NCBI GenBank assembly: GCA_963706555.1
Contig: OY970164.1
Coordinates: 558,001-622,000, forward strand
DNA: 64,000 nt
Reading direction: 5' to 3'
From: Bog-473 sp963706555
GTDB taxonomy: Bacteria; Actinomycetota; Acidimicrobiia; Acidimicrobiales; RAAP-2
Position 1 is the first letter of the stretch; every line of letters begins with the position of its first letter. Position numbers and translations under genes: made by a program. This document shows, piece after piece, positions 43,180 through 52,600 of the stretch. The notes beneath the pieces were generated by a model. It was not told where the DNA came from, did no database searches, and saw only the letters and a list, made by a program, of their open reading frames with translations.

Positions 43180-44449
43180 TCATCGAGGGAATCGCAAAGA
43201 GGTCGGTCGCTTGCTCTGCACACAGGGCTCACCCCTCGTGTGGGCGGCCACATCGTCGCCGAACACGTTGAGGCAGCTTCGCACCAAGCCGACCGCGCCA
43301 TCAGGATGTCGACAGGCGCCTCGCCCTGATACTTCGCCGAGTCGCCTTTGAAGGCGTTCAGGCAGCCCGGCGTCCGTGTGTCCGCCTGCTAACGTGGTCA
43401 TGTCGTCTGCGATGGCAGGAAGCCCGAAAACACACGGTCCACACTGACCTGAGCTCTGGTCGGCAAGATAGCGGGCAATCCTCGCTGTTTCCGCCACGCC
43501 ACATGACGATTGACCGAGCACAACGATCGTCCCGACACCTGCTGTTGCTCCGATAGCTCCGAGTGGCACGGATGCGTAGGGGGTCAAGAAGTGCTCGGGC
43601 GCGACCCACGTTCCACCGTAACCGCCGATCAGAAGAGCCTGCACGGGCTCGCCGGGTGCGGCGCGCATGGCGATCTCCCACAGAGGAGTCCCTTGATCCG
43701 CTTCGACGACGCCGGGGTGCTTCACGCCTCCACTGATCGTGATGAGACACGTCCCGGGCTCACCCGCCAGACCGCGCCCGAAAAGGGGCGGGTCCGTGAC
43801 GAGCGATCAGAGCCACATGAGCCAACGTCTCGGTGTTATGCACGAGCGCTGGACGTTTCCCGATGCGAAGGGGGCGCCCCTTGTCGGGGCGAAACACCGG
43901 GCGGGCATCGTCCGTAGCAATCCAGTTGACCAAGGCCGACTCCTCGCCGGCGACAAAGCGGTCAGGCGGTCGCACGACTTCTTCCATCACTCTGCTGTGA
44001 CCCGTCCTCCGCCTTTCCGCGATGGCCCGGATCACGGCGGCGGCGACGCCATCACGGCCGACCGGTATGCAGACGACGATCCGAATGGATCGGCACATGG
44101 CGGCGAGGAACTGAGCACCGTCGAGCACAAGATGGGGGGCTCGCGTCAGGAGTAACTTGTCCTTGTCGCTGGCCGGCTCTCCTTCCATGCCATTGACCAC
44201 AACGGCTCCGCCAGGCCCCTGTGAGCTGGCGAGCGCCAACTTGATGGAGGCCGGGAATCCACCGCCTCCGCGCCCGGCGAGTCCGGAAGACTCCAGGCTG
44301 GAGGCCAGCGCACGTTGCCATGAGCGATCATTTCCAAGAAAGACAGCTAACGGACCATGCGTTGCAATGTGCCCATGAAGGTCGCCTGGATGCCCCAACA
44401 CGTGGTGGAGGTCGCTACGAGGGGGGGCGACAGTGGCGCTATTGGTCAT
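43180..44449 (-). CDS. NuoF-like NADH-oxidising flavoprotein, redox module 2 (frameshifted)
   Basis: About 422 residues after repair. FMN site SGLAGRGGGGFPASIKLAL and NGMEGEPASDKDKLLL, PALVHNTETLAHVALIARHG, then a break near 43771-43797; deleting one base gives ...GLAGEPGTCLITISGG and continues with LIGGYGGTWVAP, SSGQCGPCVFGL and GRGACRHPDG. As in module 1, the first Cys of the NuoF cluster motif is absent (Ser). ATG 44449 overlaps the cytochrome gene by 11 bp. Confidence 0.85.
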
Positions 44450-45059
44450 GATGCATCCCCCGCGCTGATGACGTAGAAACAAGGCGAGTAGTTGCAGACG
44501 TCCCGGTTGCAACCGGGGAAGGTACCGGACCCTGACTGGCCGTTGTCTTTGTGCGCCACAGGAGTGCCAAACCCACCGACAAGACGCACAAGACGCCGAT
44601 AATGATTACCCAGTGTTCGCCAGCGTCAGTACCCAGGCCGAACGTGTGTGCCAACGCAATCGGCCAGCAGACATACGCCAACCAGTGGATGCCTCGCCAC
44701 GTACCGGGCTTCATTCGTGAACGGAGCAGGCTCGAGAGAAAGACTGCCAACATGAGGTCGAGGGCCACTGTTCCCATGGCCACCCAGAATCGACCGTAAG
44801 GGGACGCAAAGGGCACAATGGCCGCCAACCAGCCGATGTGCACGAAGGTGTCGAGGATGCTGGTAAGAACGTGAATGGTCAGGAAAACCATCGAGAGTAT
44901 CGATATCCGACGGTGGAGCTCTTGTTGGGCGAAGCCCGGCCAGTTGCGGGAGCGGGCTCGACAGGTCGTCGTGATGCCGAGGACCATGGTGACCGTCAGC
45001 AACACGAGCGCCACAATCCCGCTGGCGCGAGTGGTGTACCACAAGGTGGTCGAACTCAC
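44439..45059 (-). CDS. Ferric-reductase-like cytochrome b, redox module 2
   Basis: 206 residues with six helices. Histidine pairs LHRRISIL with TIHVLTS, and GIHWLAY with LAHTFGLG, match the module 1 protein at the same spacing. The Thr/Ser tail ends soon after the last helix, so the extra external domain of module 1 is missing. GTG 45059 overlaps the apbE stop (GTGA). Confidence 0.9.
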   Translation of the reverse strand: MSSTTLWYTTRASGIVALVLLTVTMVLGITTTCRARSRNWPGFAQQELHRRISILSMVFLTIHVLTSILDTFVHIGWLAAIVPFASPYGRFWVAMGTVALDLMLAVFLSSLLRSRMKPGTWRGIHWLAYVCWPIALAHTFGLGTDAGEHWVIIIGVLCVLSVGLALLWRTKTTASQGPVPSPVATGTSATTRLVSTSSARGMHHDQ

Positions 45060-46006
45060 GAGGTCCCCCCGTCGGGCCAACCGCCCAATGTGAAGACTTG
45101 GCCATCACGTCGAAGGAGACGCGCGGCTTGACCCAATGGGGCCAGGTGATCGAGCGCCTCACGACCCCAGACGACGGCGGCAGTGGACAGGGCATTGGCC
45201 GCAACACAACTGGCACCTGCGACGGATACCAAGGTCCAGTAAGGGTCCGCTGCGTATCCGGTTGAGGGATCAACGATGTGATGAACCCTCTCCGTTCCAA
45301 CGTTCCACGCTCGCACAGCGGTACTCGAACTGGCGAGGCCGCCCTGACGAATGGCAACGACCTGATCCGATTCCCCCTCTTGCGCCGAGGACTCCACCGC
45401 GATCCCTATGGCCCAACCATCCGGTGGCGGCGGACCGGCAACGGCGATATCGCCGCCGACACTCACGAGCACGCCCGTCTCAAGTTGGTCGGCGATCCGG
45501 GCGGCGGACCGGTCGGCGACCAATGCCTTTGCCGACGATCCGAGATCGAGGCGAACCCCTCTCGGAATGCGAACCTTCCGAGCTCGCGCATCGAGGTGGA
45601 TATGTCCGTACCCGACGACTGGGCCGAGGACGTTCGGAGGAAGCCGGGGTTGATCTCCGATCTGGTCGAAATCACGGTCGTAGCCCAGGGTCGACATGGC
45701 ATTGCCTACAGTTGGGTCAACGGCGCCATGGGTCCGATCAGCGACGGCGACGGCTACCTCGAGAGCCTCGAAGAGCAACGCCGACACGCTGACGGATGTG
45801 CCCGCACGCGCATGAAGGTATTCAAGTTCGGAGTCTGGGCGAAAGCGACTGCACGCCAAGTCGATGGCTTCAATCTCGGTGCGCAAAAGCGATTCCGCCG
45901 AGGCCACACGGTTGGGTGCCCGCACAACGACCGTGGCAGTCGTCCCGATGGCTCGAAAGGACCGCTGAGCCAAAGGAGTTGCCCATGAGGTCATTGTTGC
46001 AGTCAA
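45056..46006 (-). CDS. apbE: FAD:protein FMN transferase, redox module 2
   Basis: 316 residues. ApbE hallmarks: IGTTATVVVRAP, IDLACSRFRPDSE, THGAVDPTVGNAMSTLGYDRD, LDLGSSAKALVADRSA, VLVSVGGDIAVAGP and HHIVDPSTGYAA. Same features as the copy at 30077 (no signal peptide). Start overlaps the small peptide gene by 4 bp. Flavinylates a Thr/Ser of an unknown protein. Confidence 0.92.
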   Translation of the reverse strand: MTATMTSWATPLAQRSFRAIGTTATVVVRAPNRVASAESLLRTEIEAIDLACSRFRPDSELEYLHARAGTSVSVSALLFEALEVAVAVADRTHGAVDPTVGNAMSTLGYDRDFDQIGDQPRLPPNVLGPVVGYGHIHLDARARKVRIPRGVRLDLGSSAKALVADRSAARIADQLETGVLVSVGGDIAVAGPPPPDGWAIGIAVESSAQEGESDQVVAIRQGGLASSSTAVRAWNVGTERVHHIVDPSTGYAADPYWTLVSVAGASCVAANALSTAAVVWGREALDHLAPLGQAARLLRRDGQVFTLGGWPDGGTS

Positions 46007-46410
46007 CGCGATGTCCCTCCGGAATGGACCACGGGACGAGTTGTTGTCGTGGTGGGGGGGCTCGTGGTCGTTGTAGTGGGCGCCACCGTGGTCGGGACCG
46101 TTGCTGGTGCCGTGGTGCTTCCCGAAACTGACTCCGGACTTGAGGGTGCCGTGGTCGGTGGCGAAGTGACAGGAGTCGAGGTCGTTGGCGAAGTAGTGGA
46201 CGGCGATGTGGAAGTTGACGTCGACGGAAGCGGTACCGTGCCATCCGTACCCGCTCCTGAGCTTGCACCGGGGTGCTCCTTGGCCACGATGATGCCGATC
46301 AGCGCAGTGGCGCCGGTTGCCGCTATAACCGCCGAACGCGTCAGACGGCGAAGCCGGATCTCGGCCCGTTCGCGGGTCTCAGGGGAATGGCGCGCCTTCG
46401 CATGCCTCAC
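46003..46410 (-). CDS. Small Ser/Thr/Pro-rich membrane peptide, redox module 2
   Basis: 135 residues. Basic N-terminus (RERAEIRLRRLTR), one hydrophobic segment (AVIAATGATALIGIIV), then a long Thr/Ser/Pro tail rich in TTT and PTT repeats. Same place and design as the module 1 peptide. GTG 46410 is the best start seen; the frame is open further upstream. Function unknown; an anchor or glycosylated spacer is possible. Confidence 0.68.
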   Translation of the reverse strand: MRHAKARHSPETRERAEIRLRRLTRSAVIAATGATALIGIIVAKEHPGASSGAGTDGTVPLPSTSTSTSPSTTSPTTSTPVTSPPTTAPSSPESVSGSTTAPATVPTTVAPTTTTTSPPTTTTTRPVVHSGGTSR

Positions 46411-46744
46411 CTGCGAGATTCGACCTTTCCGTTGGACGCAATCGGACCAGAAGTGGTCCCCTCCCACTCGGATGGAGTAGCCGAGAGGCTCGACGTCCAA
46501 CCGCGGGCACGTCCGGGTCCGGTCACTTCGTCCACGGCGGTTGTCGGGGATCCAGCCTCGATTGGACCGAGGAAGAGAAATCGCCGGGCACACTCGCAGC
46601 ATAGGGACCAGGCCTTACGGCAGCATTACAGCCGAATAAGAGCACGCTAAGGGCACACCCGCTCCCTTCGCTGGGGTTTCCCTTTCCTTCCACCAAGTGG
46701 CGGGACGTCATGCTCACGTCATCCTGAACAGGTAGAAAGGTCGG
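46411..46744. other. 334-bp divergent intergenic region
   Basis: Lies between redox module 2 (minus) and the OmpR-type regulator (plus). No convincing gene. Near the right end are two direct repeats ACGTCAT 11 bp apart (46705-46711 and 46716-46722). Confidence 0.5.
46705..46722 (+). promoter_or_regulatory. Direct-repeat box upstream of OmpR-type regulator
   Basis: ACGTCAT at 46705-46711 and 46716-46722, one helical turn (11 bp) apart, 23 bp before the regulator start. OmpR-family regulators bind such tandem half-sites. A similar pair (CGTCAT/CGTAAT) lies at 48753-48769. Confidence 0.55.
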
Positions 46745-47413
46745 ATGCGGGTTCTGGTGGCCGAAGATGACGAAGGACTGCGTTCGGTCCTCGAGCGCGG
46801 TTTACGTGAGAACGGATACATCGTCGACGCCACAGTCGACGGCCAACAAGCGTTGCGGTACCTCGACGCCTACGACTATGAGGTCGCCATCCTCGATTGG
46901 CGCATGCCGAAGGTGACCGGACTCGAAGTGATCCAACAGCTTCGGCGACGCGGTTCCTCCCTCCCGGTCCTGATGCTCACCGCCCGAGATGCCGCTGGCG
47001 ACCGAGTGACGGGCCTCGACGAAGGGGCAGACGACTACCTGATCAAACCGTTCGATTTCGCGGAACTTCTCGCACGCATCCGGGCGCTACAGCGCCGGGG
47101 GGAGGCGATGCAATCGCTTTTGATCAAGGTGGCCGACGTGACCCTCGACACGGTAACCCGAGAAGTGACCGTTGGAGCGGCGCACCCCCGTCTCACCGCG
47201 ATCGAACTTGGCATTTTGGAGATCTTGCTGCAGCGATCGCCGGCGGTCGTTTCACGTCGGGCCATCGCCTTGGCCGTGTGGGATGACGAGGCAGACGCAC
47301 TCGGATCGAACACGCTCGATGTCCACATGGCGAGGTTACGCGCCAAGATCTCCAGCGGAGGGGTCAAGATTGAAGCGGTACGGGCCCTCGGCTATCGGAT
47401 CGTACCGAAATGA
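46745..47413 (+). CDS. OmpR-family response regulator
   Basis: 222 residues. Receiver: VLVAEDDEGLRSVLERGLR (DD), phospho-Asp in VAILDWRMPKVTG, LMLTARDA, and DYLIKPFDFAEL. Winged HTH at 128-222: LTAIELGILEILLQRSPAVV, NTLDVHMARLRAKI, and the closing VRALGYRIVPK. Translationally coupled to the histidine kinase (ATG overlaps TGA). Confidence 0.94.
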   Translation: MRVLVAEDDEGLRSVLERGLRENGYIVDATVDGQQALRYLDAYDYEVAILDWRMPKVTGLEVIQQLRRRGSSLPVLMLTARDAAGDRVTGLDEGADDYLIKPFDFAELLARIRALQRRGEAMQSLLIKVADVTLDTVTREVTVGAAHPRLTAIELGILEILLQRSPAVVSRRAIALAVWDDEADALGSNTLDVHMARLRAKISSGGVKIEAVRALGYRIVPK

Positions 47414-48729
47414 AGGTCCCGCCCAGATGGCGCAGCCCGATCGTCATCCATGCCGCCAGAGTTGCATTGGTGGTCACGGTGATCATCGGGGCAATCTACG
47501 TCTGTGTGGTCGCTGGCTTTGACGCTGTTGACCGACATCGACTCGTCACCCAGATCGATACTCGCCTTGAGCAACGACTGGACGGTGCAACCGGGCAGCC
47601 GACGTCCGCTGCCTCGGTGGCGAACTACGACAACGCCCACGACGTGGACGACGCCCCTGTGTTCCTTTGGAAAGTGGGACCAAAAGGTCGGGCCGTCGCC
47701 CTCACCCCCGGAGCGCCCCTGATGTCGGCCACAGCATGGTCGCCCGTCAACCGGTCGAATCAAGGTCGGCTCGGTTCTGCGAACTTCAGGTTGAAATCCC
47801 GGCGCGTGAACGGCACGTGGTTCGTGGTTGGCCAGAGCCTGGCCCAAGCGGACCATGTCGGGTCCGACCTGATCGCTCTGGAGATCGTGGCAGGCCCCGT
47901 GCTTCTTCTTGGCGTGTTCCTGGGAACCCTCCTGATCGGCATCAAGGCGGCGAGCCCCGTCGAGCAGGCTCGCCGGCGCCAACTCGAGTTCACCGCAGAC
48001 GCCTCCCATGAATTGCGGACGCCGCTCAGCGTCATTGAGGCCGAAGTCAGTCTTGCGCTCAGCAGCCCGAGAACCATCGCGGACTACCGGGACACCCTGG
48101 GCCGGGTGAGTCGGGAGTCACTTCGCCTGCGGGACATCGTCGAAGACCTCTTGTGGCTTTCTCGGTTCGACTCCGAACCACCACCTCCAGGAGACCAACC
48201 GGTCGATGTCGGTGCAATTGCTGTTGCCTGTGCCGACCGTTTCGATGCCGTTGCCGCAGGTCGAGGCGTTGCCCTTTCAGTCCGCCAACTGGTTGAGGGC
48301 CAGCCGTGGATCAATGCTCCTCCCGAGTGGATCGATCGGCTCGCAGGTGTCCTGGTCGATAATGCCTGTCGCTACGCCGGAGACAATGGGGTCGTGCGCA
48401 TCACCGTGAGTGCGCAGGGCAATCGAGTCAGTCTCGCCGTGGAGGACAGCGGGCCCGGCATCGCCCCTGAGGAGAGGGCCAGTCTCTTTGACCGTTTCCA
48501 CCGGGCTACAGACGAGGGCAACGGCGCTGGCTTGGGTCTTGCCATCGGTGACGCAGTGGTGAGGGGAACAGGTGGAGAGTGGCGAGTGGGAGAGGGGTCA
48601 TTGGGCGGCGCCCTCATGGAGGTCCGCTGGCACCGATCTCCTGCCACCAAAGATTCTGACCAGGTGAATTGGGACCGGGAGGATCGGTCCTTCGACACCA
48701 CTCGTTCGGGTGAGTCGGTGCTTGGGTGA
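47410..48729 (+). CDS. Sensor histidine kinase, partner of the OmpR-type regulator
   Basis: 439 residues. First helix VALVVTVIIGAIYVCVVAGF, external sensor of about 110 residues, second helix VAGPVLLLGVFLGTLLIGI. HisKA: TADASHELRTPLSVIEAEV. HATPase: LVDNACRYAGDNG, VEDSGPGIAPEERASLF, GLGLAIGDAVV. Nearest candidate targets are its own operon and the membrane protein at 48890. Confidence 0.93.
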   Translation: MKVPPRWRSPIVIHAARVALVVTVIIGAIYVCVVAGFDAVDRHRLVTQIDTRLEQRLDGATGQPTSAASVANYDNAHDVDDAPVFLWKVGPKGRAVALTPGAPLMSATAWSPVNRSNQGRLGSANFRLKSRRVNGTWFVVGQSLAQADHVGSDLIALEIVAGPVLLLGVFLGTLLIGIKAASPVEQARRRQLEFTADASHELRTPLSVIEAEVSLALSSPRTIADYRDTLGRVSRESLRLRDIVEDLLWLSRFDSEPPPPGDQPVDVGAIAVACADRFDAVAAGRGVALSVRQLVEGQPWINAPPEWIDRLAGVLVDNACRYAGDNGVVRITVSAQGNRVSLAVEDSGPGIAPEERASLFDRFHRATDEGNGAGLGLAIGDAVVRGTGGEWRVGEGSLGGALMEVRWHRSPATKDSDQVNWDREDRSFDTTRSGESVLG

Positions 48730-48752
48730 GGTCCGCCGCGCTCTCGTGGTTG

Positions 48753-48769
48753 CGTCATGTTGGCGTAAT
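48753..48769 (+). promoter_or_regulatory. Second 11-bp direct-repeat box upstream of membrane protein
   Basis: CGTCAT (48753-48758) and CGTAAT (48764-48769), 11 bp apart, similar to the pair at 46705-46722. It lies about 120 bp before the DUF6069-like gene. Predicts control by the same response regulator. Confidence 0.45.
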
Positions 48770-48889
48770 CGTCTGCCGCTACCTTGGAATGAGAGAGCGA
48801 GAGGTTTGGCAGCATCGCGTCGTCGCTCATTCGGTGAAGCGTCTGCAGCAGGTTGTCCCGGTTGGTCAGAAGTGACGAGAGGAAACACA

Positions 48890-49369
48890 TTGAGCCCCGA
48901 TTCCATCCTTGATCGATCTCTTGATCTGGCCAAGATCGACTTCGCGCCGACGCACCGCCAACCGTCCAAAGTGCGGCTCCTTCTCGCCACGCTGGTGTCA
49001 TTGGCCGGTTCACTCGCCGCAGATGCCGGACTCGTTGCCATCAGCAAAGCGGCATTTCCGTCTACCAAGGGCTATGTGCACTTTCAGTTCAACGACTACG
49101 CGAAACTGACCATCATCGGCGTCATCATCGCGTGCGTCGCCTGGCCCGTGGTGACTCGAATATCGTCGGCGCCCCGATGGCTGTTCTTCAGAATGGCGAT
49201 CGCCGTAACCCTGGTGTTGTTGTTGCCCGACATCTATATTCTGAAGCAAGGCCAACCCGCCAAGGCAGTCGCTGTGCTCGTGTGCATGCACGTTGCGATC
49301 GCGTTGGTCACCTACAACGCTCTGGTTCGTCTCGCCCCCGTGCGAACCGCGGGTTCGCACCACCATTGA
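48890..49369 (+). CDS. Four-helix membrane protein, DUF6069-like
   Basis: 159 residues. Four membrane helices (LLATLVSLAGSLAADAGLVAI, LTIIGVIIACVAWPVVT, MAIAVTLVLLLPDIYI, AVAVLVCMHVAIALVTYNALV) and a His-rich end. Start TTG 48890 is supported by AGAGGA upstream. Family resemblance to DUF6069 is tentative. Next to a two-component pair with a matching upstream box. Confidence 0.65.
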   Translation: MSPDSILDRSLDLAKIDFAPTHRQPSKVRLLLATLVSLAGSLAADAGLVAISKAAFPSTKGYVHFQFNDYAKLTIIGVIIACVAWPVVTRISSAPRWLFFRMAIAVTLVLLLPDIYILKQGQPAKAVAVLVCMHVAIALVTYNALVRLAPVRTAGSHHH

Positions 49370-49459
49370 CGAACGGGTGTCCGGATGATGGCACCGACTC
49401 GATGGCTTCGGTGCACACCGAGGACCTCCGAGATAGCAGGCGGGATCGGCCTCGGCCCA

Positions 49460-49963
49460 TTATCGGATCGTGGACCGTCGGAGGCGCCTTCTCCGACGCC
49501 AGACGTGCACCACAAGGTAGATGACGAGAACCAGCCCGGAATCGAGGTGCCACCGGGAGAACGGCTGTGGCAATGGCACCCGTGTTGGTGCACCGTGACT
49601 CCAGTCCACGATCCCTGAGACCAAGACGTTGACGGTGATGATGAAGAGCACCGCGTCCGAAAGGGCAAGTCGAATCGTCCGTTCGGCAAACGTTCGGGCC
49701 CGAAGAATACCTTTGGCCATGCGAGCGAGGGTGTAGCGGCGCTGGACCAGGTGCACCAGCACCAGACCGACGAACGCCAGACCGACGTCGGCGTGGTAGG
49801 CGACCCGCACGTGCAAGAGCTGCAACGTGGCCAATGCGGCAGCGGCCGAACACAGCAGGCCGAGGTGGACCGCGAACCGGGATCGGGCGCGCCACACCGT
49901 CTTGCGGCCCACCGGCCGCTCGAGGAAAGCCTCCGCCTGACGCTCGAACGGCGCATCAACCAT
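49460..49963 (-). CDS. Four-helix membrane protein, DUF4405/cytochrome b561-like
   Basis: 167 residues. VHLGLLCSAAAALATLQLLHVRV, LAFVGLVLVHLVQRRY, LSDAVLFIITVNVLVSGIVDW and SRWHLDSGLVLVIYLVVHVWRRR show four helices with histidines able to hold heme b. Starts with GTG/ATG at 49966/49963 after GGGAG. Same strand as the ABC permease downstream of it in coordinate order, but not clearly one operon. Confidence 0.72.
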   Translation of the reverse strand: MVDAPFERQAEAFLERPVGRKTVWRARSRFAVHLGLLCSAAAALATLQLLHVRVAYHADVGLAFVGLVLVHLVQRRYTLARMAKGILRARTFAERTIRLALSDAVLFIITVNVLVSGIVDWSHGAPTRVPLPQPFSRWHLDSGLVLVIYLVVHVWRRRRRLRRSTIR

Positions 49964-50045
49964 CACGCATCTCCCGTGACTCGAGGGCGGGACAACGCCA
50001 CACAGGAGCGCGCGGTTGGGACGCTCTGCCCGCTTCGTGGCTGAC

Positions 50046-52583
50046 TCATTCGATCGCCTGGTGCGCAACGGCTGACGGTTCGCGACCGGCAAAGATCCAG
50101 CCGACGGCCGCCGCGAATGCCGGCATACCGAAGAGAATCAGGAGGAGGTCCGCGACCGGAACGTTTCCGAGCGCGGCGATCCCCCCGTTCAGCGAGTTGC
50201 TCCGCAGCCAACCGATCATGCCGACGTAACCGCCTACCACGCCCAGGAGGGCACCAAGGAAACCGAGCGCCCCCGCCGTCACGGCTGTGAGCGCGCGCCG
50301 CGTGTAGCTGGACGCACCGGTCGCAGTAAGGGTGCGGAGATCGCTGGCGGTCTCGCTACGCACGAGCCCGACCGACATCCCGAGCACGCCCAGGGCGATG
50401 ACGATTCCGAAGATCGTAGCCCAGCTGATGACGGCCGACGAGGACGGTTGGTCGTTCTTCGCCTCGACTGAGAGCTGGGCCGTTGACGCGGTGAGCTCTG
50501 CGTCGCTGATCTGAGCCGCCGTGAAGGGTTGGGTTCCCTGCACCAACCAGTCTGTGGTGCTCTGAGAAATGTGAAACTTCTTCATCGCGTGTTCGGTGAC
50601 GACCGTGTTCGGCGCCGATGTCCCTGTTGGCAACGCGCCGATCTCCTGGATCACCGGGTCAGCACTGCAGCCTGAGGCGGCCGTGCAGCTCTGGGAGGAT
50701 CCTGGCGGACCGGTCTTTCCACCCGATGTGTAGTTGAATTCGAGGCCCGAGACACCTGAGAGACCGGGGCGTGAGCTCAAGATGTCGGCATTCGGATCGA
50801 TCTCGGATGAAGTGATGCCGAAAGCCCGCAGCAGTTGCGGCGTCGCGACGTAAATCGAACCACTCCAGCTTCGACCCCCCTGAGTCCCCTCCAATTGTGC
50901 ATTCGGTGATTCGAGGGCAATGAGCTGCGCTCCGAGGCCCATGGCGATCTTCTCGGCTCCAGCGGCAAGCTCAGCGGGCGTTGCGGTCTCGACCGGTTGG
51001 TTCCTCACAGGAACAAGTTCGCCGCTGGCGTTGCGACGCACAATCGGCTGGCCCTGCGGCGGGAAGGCCGTCGTGAGAGCGACCTGATTGGAGGAGAGGT
51101 TCGGGCCTGCGTAGTCGAGGACGTTCCCATACCGGGAGGACGCAGCGAGTATCACGATCACGGCGACGAGTACGCCGACGCTGATCGCCGCCAGTGCCGA
51201 ACCCGATCGTGCCCGGTAGCGGGCCAGATCACGCAGCGCGATCCGGGTCGCGATCGGCGCACGACGCCCGAGATGCGCAGCTAACGAGAGAAAGAATGGT
51301 GCGAGCAGGATCAGCCCGGGGATGAGGAGAACGAGGCCGAACAGCAGTTCGGGTGCGCCGCCGCTCCCGTTTCCGTGGTTCGTGCTGCCGGAATAACCGA
51401 GCAACACGAACGCGAGCACGAGAAAAACGATGCCGGGGAGCGCGGATCGGTGGATCTGACGCGGAGGCGCCGGCCGGCCCGAGAGCGCTTGGACGATCGG
51501 CACCTTGGTGATCGCCCGCGCCGGCCGGGACGCCGCGAAGTAGGCCGCGAGGATCGCAAGCACCATCGCCGCGGCAACGACGGCCCACGGCAGGGCGAAC
51601 ACCCCGATGACGTGGTGCGAGCTCTGCTCAAGGCTCGGGCGATAGGCGAGCCAGACGACGAGGCCCGAGGACGAAGCCGAGGATCGCTCCAGCGACTCCG
51701 ACGACCGTGCCGTTCGCGCTGACAACGAGACGGACGTGACGGTCCGTCGCGCCTGTCGACTCGAGCATCCCGATCGAACGAAGACGTCGTTGCGCAAGCA
51801 CCGTGAATCCGCCGATCGAAACGAGCGCGATGAGCAACATACCGAGGACCAGTGCAGCGAGGGAGATCGTCTCGGGATTGAGCGGATTCGACTGGGCTAC
51901 CGACGCTGGGGTCTCGCACGTGATTGCCGATCGATCTCAGAGAAGTGCCAGGGGCGTCGAAGAGCGCAGTGACTCCCGTGGGGTTCGTCACCTGCCCAGG
52001 CGCGACCAGAGCGAACTCATCGAGGAGGCTTTGCGGGTTCTCGACAATGCCGACGACCCGGCGCTCGACGCCGCCGACTCGCCACGAGTCCCCCACCGCA
52101 AGGTGGAACGCCGACGCGACACCACTCGTCACTGCGACCTGGTCGACACCTGACGGGTAGTGACCGGAGACGAGCGTGAGCATCGGACCACCGAAGGGGC
52201 CGTGCGGGTCCTGTGCCCGGAGCTGATAGGTGTTGATCGATCCGGGAATCGACAACGTCTCGTTCTCGATCACCTCGACGCGGCCGAACCTGCTGCTCCA
52301 GACTCGCGATCACGGCCGCCGTACGCGCCGTAGAGGACGTGAAGGACACGGAGTCTTGTGCCGTGCCGAACCCGGCGTTCTTCGGTGGCGGGTCGTTCGT
52401 CGCCACGGCCGAGCCCACGATCGTCGCCGCAACTGCGACCGTGATCAGAGCGAGAATCAGGAATTGCTGACGCCATTCCCGTCGGAAGAGCCGCCAGGCC
52501 CAGCGTACGACGGCGCGGCGGGCCGGCGTGCCGCCATCGGCGGGGCGAGAGTCGGCGAGGGGTGTGAGGACGGCGGTGCTCAT
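50046..52583 (-). CDS. FtsX-family ABC exporter permease (three frameshifts)
   Basis: About 845 residues after repair. N-terminal helix FLILALITVAVAATIVGSAVA, an external domain, then an FtsX domain (LGMLLIALVSIGGFTVLAQ, TGATDRHVRLVVSANG, VVGVAGAILGFVLG) and a second FtsX domain near the C-terminus (VLGMSVGLVRSE, RALTAVTAGALGFLGALLG). Breaks at about 52289, 51918 and 51665 are each closed by removing one base (G on the coding strand). ATG 52583 has AGGAG in front. A lipoprotein/macrolide/bacteriocin type exporter with its ATP-binding partners; substrate unknown. Confidence 0.82.
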
Positions 52584-52600
52584 CGTGACTCCTTCGGGCA

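Noticed and set aside
46049..46480. Val/Gly-rich plus-strand frame opposite the Thr-rich peptide
   Set aside because: It is the reverse image of a Thr/Pro repeat tail; the minus-strand peptide fits the conserved module order.
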